The notes beneath the pieces were generated by a model. The model did no database searches. It saw nothing but the letters and a program-made list of their open reading frames with translations, and was not told the DNA's origin. Of a stretch of DNA of 64,000 nt, positions 47,541 to 58,700 are shown piece after piece (positions within the stretch are counted from its first letter, which is position 1; every line of letters begins with the position of its first letter). This stretch comes from Berberis thunbergii (lineage: Eukaryota > Streptophyta > Magnoliopsida > Ranunculales > Berberidaceae). The translations under genes were made by a program, and so were the position numbers. Location: positions 96,931 through 160,930 of the forward strand of contig QNQO01002089.1 of assembly GCA_003290165.1 (NCBI GenBank), written 5' to 3'.

Positions 47541-48654
47541 ACACATTTCTCTCGAGGAGATGTAAACGACCAGGAAAAAGAATGACCAAGAAAAAAATAA
47601 TCATTCAAGGAATCGAGAAAGAAATGAAAAATAAGGTGGGATGACAGATCATGGGAGGATATCATTCATCTGAAGAGACATCGGAATGGCAGAATAACGG
47701 ATTCAACCCAACAAGAGTCCGAGAAGTTACAATTAGCACGAGCTTAACACGAGCGAGTAATGAGCATGATAAAAAAAAACATACAAACCATATACAACCT
47801 TGAAAACAAGTCAAGCCAATATACTGAAGCACATAGCAAAATGAGATAACACTAGAAACGGCGACTCGACGAGTTCATCGAATTGCTAGATAAACAACTC
47901 AAATGGAAAGAGAAAGCAGGTACCACTACGAAATCAAAATAACAGCCCAGAGAACTAATATATGCCCTACACTGCATGACCGAAGGAAGTAAAACAGTCA
48001 ACCTAACAGAAAAATAACAGAAAAAACAGCTAGAAAAACCTCCCACTTCAGCTGATTTATATCAAAACAGTAGTGCTAACGAAACCAAACAAGCCATTTT
48101 ACAAATGCATAGAACATGGAGAAGTTTGCACTAATCAACTAACGTGATTCAATGACCCTACCGACGAATGCAAGCTCGACCTAAATCATTAACGACAAAA
48201 TTGAAAGCAATAGACCCTGCCAAACCTCGGCGGCTGACACCAAACACAGAGCTAACATAAGCATGATTGGACAATTTGGTGCTAGTGTGAGCATGATTGG
48301 ACAATTTGGTGTTGATGTGAGTATGATTGGAATATTTGATGTTGACGTAAGCATGTGATCGGATAGTTTGGTGTTGCTGTAAGTATGATTGGACAGTTTG
48401 GCGTCGATGTGAGCATTATCGGACACATCGACACTGCTCAGCTACCGGATAAAAAAGCACCCCGGGTCTATTAACCACGACAACATATACAACGAATGAG
48501 TAAAGCACAACCCATAGCAAATACGCGAATAAAAGCGTACGAAACAAAGCAACAAAAACATCAATCTTTAATACGAGGATTGACATCAGGCAAAGAAAGA
48601 TAAAGTAATAAAAACAAAGGAAGACAAAGCAAACATCAATCTTTAATACAATGA

Positions 48655-50828
48655 TCGACGTCAAGCAAAGGAAGACAAAGTTCTTCAAATCAGCATAAAT
48701 GCTTCAACAGTTAGGGTTGGTCAAAGCATCTGAAAGGGAATACCAATGAGATTACAAATTCGAAATCTCCATTTTATGCTGGACGACAAAGTTAACGCGT
48801 CAAAAATTAGTCATACAAAGCAATCGGCATACCTAGCAATAAGAAATCAGAACAAAAATCGGATATGTATAATAAAAATATCTGGTCTGATCAACCACGA
48901 AGTAAAAGTTTGACAAACGAGTCAACTTAACACAAAAAACTTCGAGTCGACTGAGACATCGAGTCAACGAAGTAAAAGTTGGACGAACAAGTCAACTCAA
49001 CGCTGTCAACTTCGAGTCAACTGAGACGTCGAGCCAATGAAGTAAAAGTTATAAAAATAAGTCAACTTAACACAATAAATTTCGAATCGACAGACGTCGA
49101 GTTAATGAAGTAAAAGTTGAACGAACGAGTCAAATTAAAACAAAACACTTCGAATCGACTGATACGTTGAATCAACGAAGTTAGAATCAAAGGAATGAAT
49201 TGACATTATTAAAGGAACTACGGATTGACTAAACCAACAAGGACAAAAGTCAACTTTTTCGTCCAACGCATCAAGAAGGATAAAGTTGACCCATCCCTAG
49301 ACGAATAATGAGCCAAATCGCGAAAGTAGCCATAAAGGAATTCGAAGTAAAACCTAAGACAACTACAACGGGAATAAAAAGGAGCAAGGAACACACAACA
49401 AGTCGACAAGATAAACTACAGCACGAAAAAAAAAACAAAAAAAAAACGAAGTTTTTTCATTAATAATACTACTCTGTTACTTTCGGAAAAGGAGAAGAAA
49501 TGAAGGCAACCACAGGATCATCAGTTATATCACTTTCCAGAAGTACTGAGGAACCACCCCCAACAGCCAAAAGGGCGGAAGGAACAACAGTGACAACAGA
49601 AAAATCGATTTTACCTTCCCGTCGAGGAGCAACTATAGCAAGAGCATGATTAGTAATGACGGTGGGAGCAGAAGAATCCAGACAGACAGGTGAAGAAACT
49701 GAGAATCCGACTGCATCACTAACGTCAATAGAAGGAAACAAAAATCGACGTCAAAGCAAGACAAAGCAAATTGTTCTTCAAATCAGCATAAATGCTTCAA
49801 CAGTTAGGGTTGGTCAAAGCATGTGAAAGGGAATACCAATGAGATTACAAATTCGAAATCTCCATTTTATGCTGGACGACAAAGTTAACGCGTCAAAAAT
49901 TAGTCATACAAAGCAATCGGCATACCTAGCAATAAGAAATCAGAACAAAAATCGGATATGTATAATAAAAATATCTGGTCTGATCAACCACGAAGTAAAA
50001 GTTTGACAAACGAGTCAACTTAACACAAAAAACTTCGAGTCAACTGAGACATCGAGTCAACGAAGTAAAAGTTGGACGAACAAGTCAACTCAACGCTGTC
50101 AACTTCGAGTCAACTGAGACGTCGAGCCAATGAAGTAAAAGTTATAAAAACAAGTCAACTTAACACAATAAATTTTGAATCGACAGACGTCGAGTTAATG
50201 AAGTAAAAGTTGAACGAACGAGTCAAATTAAAACAAAACACTTCGAATCGACTGATACGTCGAATCAACGAAGTTAGAATCAAAGGAATGAATTGACATT
50301 ATTAAAGGAACTACGGATTGACTAAACCAACAAGGACAAAAGTCAACTTTTTCGTCCAACGCATCAAGAAGGATAAAGTTGACCCATCCCTAGACGAATA
50401 ATGAGCCAAATCGCGAAAGTAGCCATAAAGGAATTCGAAGTAAAACCTAAGACAACTACAACGGGAATAAAAGGAGCAAGGAACACACAACAAGTCGACA
50501 AGATAAACTACAGCACGAAAAAAAAAACAAAAAAAAACGAAGTTTTTTCATTAATAATACTACTCTAATACTTTCGGAAAAGGAGAAGAAATGAAGGCAA
50601 CCACAGGATCATCAGTTATATCACTTTCCAGAAGTACTGAGGAACCACCCCCAACAGCCAAAAGGGCGGAAGGAACAACAGTGACAACAGAAAAATCGAT
50701 TTTACCTTCCCGTCGAGGAGCAACTATAGCAAGAGCATGATTAGTAATGACGGTGGGAGCAGAAGAATCCAGACAGACAGGAGAAGAAACTGAGAATCCA
50801 ACTGCATCACTAACGTCAATAGAAGGAG
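48655..50828. repeat. 1.09-kb tandem duplication inside the LTR element
   Basis: Sequence from about 48655 to 49735 is repeated almost base for base at about 49744-50828 (offset about 1093). GCTTCAACAGTTAGGGTTGG is at 48701 and 49794, and the same minus-strand peptide (IDVSDAVGFSVSSPVCLDSS) appears in both. Differences are few, so this duplication is younger than the divergence between the LTRs. Confidence 0.92.
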
Positions 50829-51690
50829 AAGGAAGAGGAAAGTGAACCTCGAAACTCTGTTCGAACTCACTTCCCAATAAACAAGACTTGTTCTGTTTTG
50901 TTCAAAGTGTACAAACCACTACGCTCCAGGATGTCCTCGAAAAGAAATGGCTCCATAAGAAACTGGGGAAGCTTCAAAAATCGATCATTGAACTTCTGCT
51001 TCTCTACAGTTAACTGAAAATTCTTCTGCCTATTGGAAACTCGAAATGATCGAAAAATCAGACGACCTCGCAGTTGGAAATAGCTAGAGTTAATAAAAGC
51101 ATAAAATCAATAACTCGACCAATCACGAATGTCATCTAAAATTTCTCGCAGCAAACATGAGAATGGAAGAAACATATCCTTGTTTACCAACAGACCAACC
51201 ACCAAATGCAAAACCCTCACAATCAAAGGAATGTCGGACAAGATATCACTCGCGTAACAAAAAAATATTACTCTCCAACCATTAGAACCCATTTGAAAAA
51301 AAGAATGCCCAAGAAGTCCAAATACTCTAAAAACAGCTCTGGAACTAGAAACCAAAAGCCAAAAGAAAACCTGCATAGATACAGCGCGATGTACACAGAC
51401 CTTGGATTACAAGGACTATCGTCCTGTCTAGGTAAGATAATCTTGAGGTCGGGCAGCAGATTGTTGTCAGAACGAAGACTGTCTAGTGTCGCCTGAAAAA
51501 ATTTCTTGGGAAAAAAATGAGCCTCACAAATTGCTAGCGACTTACCGCTTAGTTTATTACCAACGAACGTCATTAAGGAACAGAAGAACAAAGAGAACAA
51601 AGAAGGTGAAGGAAGAAACAACCCTAATTTCAAAGATAGCGTAAAGAGGGAAAACAAATTCGTCACATCCCCTTTTATAGAGCCGAGCAA
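50560..51690 (-). CDS. antisense frames of the LTR element, gypsy-type domain
   Basis: Three minus-strand frames follow one another: 51268-51690 (CEAHFFPKKFFQ, PRSVYIALYLCRFSFGFWF, VPELFLEYLDFLGI), 51107-51376 (FFQMGSNGWRVIFFCYASDI) and 50560-50877 (IDVSDAVGFSVSSPV, APRREGKIDFSVV). The order of a hydrophobic presentation like Y...L..F.FGF..PVPELF.EYL...G and then PNxWR resembles the putative gypsy-type transposon domain found antisense in plant Tat-lineage elements. Family assignment is from memory of that pattern; function unknown. Frames overlap imperfectly, so decay or introns are likely. Confidence 0.5.
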
Positions 51691-51906
51691 TGAAGGGACT
51701 GTTCATGGGACAACGTACGGGATATGATGGCTATGTGAAATCCCAAAAATGTGCGCAAAAACGAATGAGCAAGCAAATAATTGAGACACAAACCCACAAA
51801 AAGTTACTGACAACGTTAAATACAAGGCAATGATGAAATTGAAAGATAAATCGTCACGAAGTTAGTGGCCACATCAACATACCCACTAACTAAAGGGTGG
51901 AGTAGC

Positions 51907-52474
51907 TGATGATACGTCGAAATAGACCGATCATCACGACCATACATGTGGCAGAGAGCATCCATCACGAGGATAGGGTGTCCAATCTACTGGGCCAACT
52001 CGTAAAACTCAAGAAAAATAAAGCCAACCACGAAGACACAGACAAAGTCTATTATAAGAAAATATAATCAAAGCTCGAATCCAGACCCGAGCGAATCAAA
52101 GTCCAAATCCAAGACCGACACAAATTCTCTCAAAAGGAAAAAAAATGTTGAACCAAAAAGAGTCGTGGAGGGAGTTACGCCTCCACAGACGCATCTCCAT
52201 AAAGGAGGAGACTGTTATGAGAAACATCTTATTTTGTTGTTCCTCACATGCTTAAGTCACGCAGATAATTAACCACGACTATATAAAAGGTAAAGGGAAC
52301 ATTAGACACATGTATGCCATTTTAACTGAGTTTTGTCCAGATTTACTTCATTATTCAAACAGAGTTGTTGACTTAAGCATCAAAGTGCCTTCGAACACCA
52401 AAATTGTGGTATTTGGCAGTCTAACATTTGTTTTGCAGATCAAACTCATAGGATGACGATTTTTGGACGCATCA
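51907..52474 (+). repeat. 3' LTR of the 46-52 kb element
   Basis: Directly follows AAAGGGTGGAGTAGC. About 568 bp against 555 bp for the 5' LTR, with visible substitutions and small indels. Confidence 0.9.
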
Positions 52475-52700
52475 AACTCTATTCATATTCATGTTTGTTT
52501 TTTGTTCTGTAAGAAATTTGTTTATATTTTTGTTAGATTTGTTTAATAGTTGGATGATGTTAGCTCATAATTTTGTACTTGTTAGTGTTAATAATGCTCA
52601 TGTAGGTGAGTTGATTGAGATGATGATGCCATACTATGACATCGTTATCAACAAATTACTTAGAATTGTGCAATTATATTATAATTGCAACCACAAGGAC
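52475..52700. other. paralogous 3' flank of DUF3537 copy B, with empty site
   Basis: Continues the block seen at 1665-1781 and 2264-2400 downstream of copy A. GATGATGTTAG at 52553-52563 is a single, uninterrupted copy of the site into which the retroposon at 1782-2263 inserted. From here to 53290 the DNA is AT-rich with no gene seen. Confidence 0.65.
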
Positions 52701-53407
52701 ATACGTCACGACTAGGAGTGGAAACCACGGTTCAAAATATCCCAATATTTATCCATGTTTTTAAGCGAAAATTCATAAATTTTCCATAATATATCAAAAT
52801 ATATTCCATTATATGTGATATTTACCCCTTTTTCAAGCATCAATATAGCCCACTGATATCGATACTTTGAACCATGACTAGCAATGACTAGAATAAGTCA
52901 AATGTAAATACCCAGTCTCGACTCGAGTCCTCATTTGATTATCAAACGCAGCTCCGAACACTTTTTAGAAATTCTCCAAAAGTTTAAACTGCTATCTTTT
53001 ACACCCAAAGTATTTCAGTATATTATTTATCTCATTTACATTTTGTACATTGAAAAAAAATACGCATATACATCATAATATAAACATATTTGAAACTAAG
53101 AAAACAGTAAATTCTTACTCCTTTAAACATCATTGAATGGAAGGAAAACAAGTTGGTAGAGCTGTCACACATGGAATGTGGGGAGGGTTAAAAAAAAGTT
53201 GTTCGTACATTTGTATTTGTTTTTACTGGTCTAATTTAATGTGTCAATTCGTTAAAATTAATTAAAAATCTTGTATATGCAACAACCAGTATACCAATGT
53301 CTTTAACTCGGCTCTCTTCAAGTCCCAATTTCTTCCTCTCAAAACCACATTCAGATGGAAGTAGAAGAAGAAGAAGCAGAAGCAAAGGCAGAGTAAACAA
53401 CACAACA

Positions 53408-55318
53408 ATGGGTGATGAAGAAACACACCAACAACCCTCCCACGTTGCATGTACAGCTTCAGAACTTGCCTTAAATGGATTTGTATACCAATCAACCCCA
53501 CTGTGGGGTTGTATCTCATGGTCTCTCTTCTTCCTTCTCAACTTCGCATCCCGTTGTTTTATCTTTGGGACGAGATAGACCTCATCCCATTCCAAACAAG
53601 TTCAGAACGGGATGAACATGATTGAATTTTTGTGCAATTCCTAAGTTATTATGATGTGCATATTTAAACGTATATTTTTATAATTACTATATTATCAACT
53701 ATCTCATTAGGTCTACTTATTTGTTCCACAATATGCTAGGTCTTATTTTTGTAGGTTTTTATTTATGTTCTTATTTATATCATCAATTCAAGAATATTAT
53801 AGTATTTTCTATCATTATGCATATTAAGGAGTTATCTATGAAAGTGTTATTATTTAAAACCATAATACAATTATTTGTAATATTAAGTTCACACAACTCC
53901 TCAATATTTCATGTACCACACTTAATTTGACACACAATTTTGAATTAATAAATATTAAAATTAATAATAATTAATATTAAATAGATTCGGGATGGACGGA
54001 ATTGAAAATCTTTATCCCAATCCCATCCCACTCTAGATTGGAACGGAACGGGATTGGGATGAATTTGATCAATCCCAAAAAAACCCCAAAAATCGAAACG
54101 AAACCGAAATAGAATCGAGATCGCAGAATGAGATGCCCACCTCTACTTCACAGTTCCAATTATTTCTCACTTCGTTCTAGCTTGTCCAGATTGTGATGAC
54201 AGACATGCATGACAGTGATGGGCCATTTCAGTTGTCTCTGTCCTCTGTTGCTGCTCTCTCCGTCTGTCTCTCTCTAATTATTCCTGAAAGTACAGTCTGA
54301 GGAGGTTTGTGTTTCTTGATAAACTTTGTTAAGAAAGCCTAACGGGTCGCCAAGGTTATACTGCACAACTCCATGTATGTTCTTCAACTATGACCCCCTG
54401 CATTATGTTCACACTCTAATGCCTCTACGCAATGCAACTACATGCAATTTAAAAACTACCTCTTGGTTGTACAGAACATCGATCTTCTTCCTAGTGTGTG
54501 TTCTCTTCGATTTGATCTGTTCACTCCAGATTGCGAGGTTCCAGGAGCACCTTAGAATCAGAAGGCAGCTTCGGATCATAAGCCATCGATACTGGGCATT
54601 TATTCTATCAGCTTTGATTATTGTTACTGCAAGTCAGTTCACATTTTTTGCTTAGAACAACTCGTGCTAATGCTAATGTCAATGTCTACAGAGCTGTCGA
54701 ACTTCTTGCAAGTTTACCTAGTAGACTGGCTCATCTTCTTTTATGGGATGAAAGTAATCAACATACCTCCTGTTTCTTACTTCCCAAAGAGCTTACAAGT
54801 TAATCCGGAGTTACTGTGGTTGTGCAGCTATGTTCTGTAACGTTCATAGCAGGGCTCTCTATACTGCTTCGCAGCGCCACAAAGATCACACAAAAAGTGC
54901 AGTCTGTGACTTGTCTAGCTGCAAAGTGGCACATCTTTGCAACACTGGACTCATTTGACAACAATGATGGTAAGTCACCAACAGCTCAAGTTGTAGAAAC
55001 AGACGATGACACTGCCGATGGAGATGATGATGATTATCTCGACAACACTAAGATCATTTTCCCAGCTTATACCCACACTATATCATTCCAAATGTGACAA
55101 GCTCTAGGTAAGTTGATACGGATGGATTAAATTCGCATTTTTCCTTTCTACATTCACCCAAAGCTTAATATATATTTGTTGTCACAGTTTTATATTTTGA
55201 GAACCTAACGGGGATCAGAGTGTTCGGGGTCATGCTGAACAGGACTTTGCTAAACACTATTTTCGGAATTGAGATGTCTTTGATGCTCTGGTTTGTTGGG
55301 CAGACTATTGGATTCTAA
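53408..55318 (+). pseudogene. DUF3537 membrane protein, copy C
   Basis: Starts MGDEETHQQPS and reads LALNGFVYQSTPLWGCISWS before a 596-bp MITE (53549-54144) interrupts the exon. Afterwards CPDC (54184) is followed by frameshifted sequence up to GYTAQL-like DNA and a GTATGT donor. A shortened middle exon gives WLYRTSIFFLVCVLFDLICS, HLRIRRQLRIISHRYWAFIL; an extra base then shifts the frame before TTRANANVNVYRAVEL. The next exon (LCSVTFIAGLSILLRSATKI) has a TGA at 55095-55097 where FQKRQAL is expected. The last exon (55188-55318) reads LYFENLTGIRVFGVMLNRTL and ends in TAA. Clearly dead; it is more decayed than copy B. Confidence 0.88.
53549..54144. mobile_element. hAT-like MITE in DUF3537 copy C exon 1
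   Basis: The exon is split between ACTTCGCA (53541-53548) and ACTTCACA (54145-54152), an 8-bp target duplication with one mismatch. The right part, GGGATTGGGATGAATTTGAT and ATGAGATGCCCACCTCT, is the inverted counterpart of the repeat at 57741 (GGGGTGGGTATCCCATCCC). The left end has drifted and its inverted repeat is not clear. Confidence 0.75.
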
Positions 55319-55711
55319 TAAGTCATCATGTATTACTGTGTGACGTCTGAATTTGTGATTTATCTGTTCCCTTTTCCAATTTTTTCTCTCTTTTGTTCTT
55401 CATGTAGATCCTGATTTCCTCTGTGAACATACATGTACTACAGACAACACTTTCAACAATTTGATATTTCTTTATTTCTTTGCCAAAATTTTGGATAACA
55501 CTAAAATTTACAAGTGAAGTACTTCATTAGAAGCTATGAACAAAACTACAGACAACAAGATATATGATCATCGATTAAAACAGTAGGCCAGTAGCTTCTT
55601 ATAGTTAGTTGGGTTAGTGAAAGAAAATGGTGAGGTCAGAAGTCAAAGAAAATTTTACTCTGTTTGGTTGTGGTGGTGGTGGTGTTCTGACAGTGGATTT
55701 GAAAGTCGCTT

Positions 55712-58700
55712 CTACCAATTGACAGTCGCTATCCTCCATAAGCAGTCTCTTCTCAGAGGCGAATCTGTAAATATTGCTTTGACAAAATACTCCATCTGCT
55801 CAAAGAATAAGTATATCATCAGATGATACAAAAGAATAAATTTTAAGAAGTTTGGAATAGAATGAAAATATGGATAACATGCAAGTGAAATACAGATCAA
55901 ATCAGAAATTTAAAAGATTAATAAGAAGAAATTATTTTATATCCAAAACTATGATTGTACTGCACAGTGAGTGGCCTTAGTGATGTTACTCCAACTATAT
56001 TCATTATTATGCATGTAAAACAGGTTAGTCGTTTGTTGGTCAGAAACCATTTAGTGATACAAATGCAACCAGATATGCACCATATCTACTGCTACTCAAT
56101 GTGAATGAACTCAAAACCATACATGCTTGAGGATGTTGCATCATACCTCAGGTGATGTATAACCACAACTAGCCAGTTCTCCACTTTCCCAAGCAGTGGT
56201 AATAGATTTTAGAGGCATGTCTAATAAATCTAGCAAGACAAATAAATTGTTAGTTTTTATTATAATCCATATATGACGGTTTTATATCCTCCCATGTCAA
56301 GCTTATCTCGATGAAGAGATTATACCTGCCAATTTGCGAAGTTTTCGCCATGAAGGGATAAGCTCGTCTAGCGGAAGAGATATCACATCTTCCCGTGTCT
56401 TTTCTCTCTCATTAACGGCATTTAGGGATTCGATTAAAGAAGACAAGCTCTCCAGTGTCATATGGATCAGTCTCTGAAGCTGAAAGCATTAAAAAAAATG
56501 TTACGTCTTGATACTGACTTTCCTCCTTTTGAAGACTCCAGAATTTATAATTGTGAAAAATATAGTTGGCAGTAATGGAGACCAAGAGGCAGTACCTGTA
56601 ATGTTTCTTCAGCTGCCATATCATCTAAATTAAGTATGTCTTTTGTTATTCTAGCAAAAACAGAATCTAAGATTGTGCACATGACTCTCTTGTAAGTGAA
56701 TGTCGGCAAGAGCGGTTCCCATATAATATGTACTTTCTCAAGAATGAAAACAACCTGTGCAAGATTCACTTTACTTCAGAAGCACAATTAACAAAAGTAT
56801 TTGCAATTACTCTGCAGGCGCCAGGTAAAGTTTGACAAACTAAATACCAGAAGAACTCCGATCAAGACACCTCGACTTAGTAGTTACCATCTTGCTTACC
56901 AAGAACAAGTAAAGCGAAAGACGGGAATTCAATAATAATTTTACCTGATCTATACTAAACTTAGCAGACTCATATTCTTGCATTTGGTGAGTATTCTGGA
57001 ACCCGTTAGCACCATCTATAGCCTAATACATCACAATAACGGTAAGATATTTACTGAAACATTAAAATAAAAATAGTGAATCATCCAACTTCCCAATAGA
57101 ATCTTAAGCGTTTGTACCTCTCTCAAGTTGGAAGTAACTAGTTGGATTTGTCTTTGCAGAGTTTCCTCTGCCATCAGATGAAACCTTGGTGCCAAATCGA
57201 CGAAAACTGCCTGCTCTTTTAATGGACTAGGAAAATTTGCACGATACTGGACACAAGTACATACAAAAGGAAACACAAACTACATTAAAGGCATAAGATA
57301 TTAGAGATGCCAAAAAATATCAACGACACAAGTACATACAATGTCAGACTTGTCAACGGGGTGTGTTACTTTAAATACTTCAAATTCATATATTTTAAAA
57401 TATACAAAATTCATGATGCATGCTTAATCTAAATAAGGAAAATACCAGAAACCATAAAGTACATGAACCGAACGAACCTCAAATGCAAGCCCGAGAATCT
57501 CTTGAGAAAGAAACAGACAGTCATTGTGCACTAGTATAGCAATTTGATTGACGTTATTGAGTTGCTTCTCTAGCTGCAAATGTCAAAAACAATGGTATTT
57601 AGTATTAACATACTTGTGATCTTGAAATGTGAGGTAAAACGAATTATAGCAAACCATGTCTCTTATTTCCTATGCACCATTTTTCCCTAAAATAAAGGTC
57701 TTGAAATGTTTCAAATTTCAAAGCCTGTAGAATCAAATATAGGGGTGGGTATCCCATCCCGCGATCCCGATCCCATCTCATCCTAATTTTTTTGGATTCT
57801 TTTGGGATTGATCAAACTCGTCCCGATCCCGTCCCGATCTAGAGCGGGATGTGATCGAGATTTTCAATCTCGCCCATCCTGTCCCGAACTAATTTATTTA
57901 ATATTTATTATTATTAATTTTAATCAAACTACTTTTCTAAAGGAAAGTTTAGGATATGTTGAAACTAAATAAGACATCTATTGTTTGAAAACATGTTTGA
58001 TACTCTTTGTTTACAAAGAAACTTTAGTTTGAATATTTTACCTATGAAAATTTATGTTTTTTCCGCATTTTAGATTGGTTATAGAACAATTAATCTAATG
58101 CAAATATCTAATCAGATGTTAAGATTCCTTTTTAAAACACCTGTTTACTTGACTATGACAATGAAAACTGATGTTCACAAGTCAATCAAATAGTTCACCC
58201 ATGCACTTGTCCTTTCATCAACTCAAGTTTGCCTTAAATTCAAGATTTATTAGTCATAAAAAGTCAAGAATAAGCAGCACGAAAAGATCAAGGGTCATTA
58301 TCTAAACTAACATACTGGTTTCCCCGTTAACATAGGAGCTCCACTTACAAAGACAACAAGAATGGAACTTGAAATCAGACAAAGTTTTACTTCAATTCAG
58401 CAATCGGAAAAAGAAACCAAGTATTATTTTTATAGCCTCGTGTAATTAGTGTTTAAGCACAAACCTTAACGGGTATAATAGCTTCATACAAAAGTAGAGC
58501 ATCCCTAGCAGCATGATAGAATTGCGTAGACACTCTGGCAGATGACAAGCAAACATCCTGAAAGAATTGGTCAAGATCATAATTATCGAAACTAAAGTAA
58601 ATAGCATACGAGGCCAGTCTAGAGGAAACTGAAAGGAACAGATGATAGTTCACCTAATGCATCACATGAATGAATACATTGATCAAGTACTCTAACAATC

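Larger units (their letters stand above)
45874..52474 (+). mobile_element. Ty3-like (Tat-lineage style) LTR retrotransposon
   Basis: LTRs at 45874-46428 and 51907-52474 both begin TGATGATAC and end GACGCATCA. The 5' LTR is followed by TTTAGCGCCGTTCATGGGG (primer-binding region) and the 3' LTR is preceded by AAAGGGTGGAGTAGC (polypurine tract). Inside are gag remnants (plus strand), an internal 1.09-kb duplication and antisense frames near the 3' LTR. No reverse transcriptase or integrase was found, so it is non-autonomous. It inserted into the paralogous 3' flank of DUF3537 copy B, splitting the block that is continuous at 1560-1781. Flanking 5-mers AATTT and AACTC are not a clean duplication. 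Confidence 0.88.
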
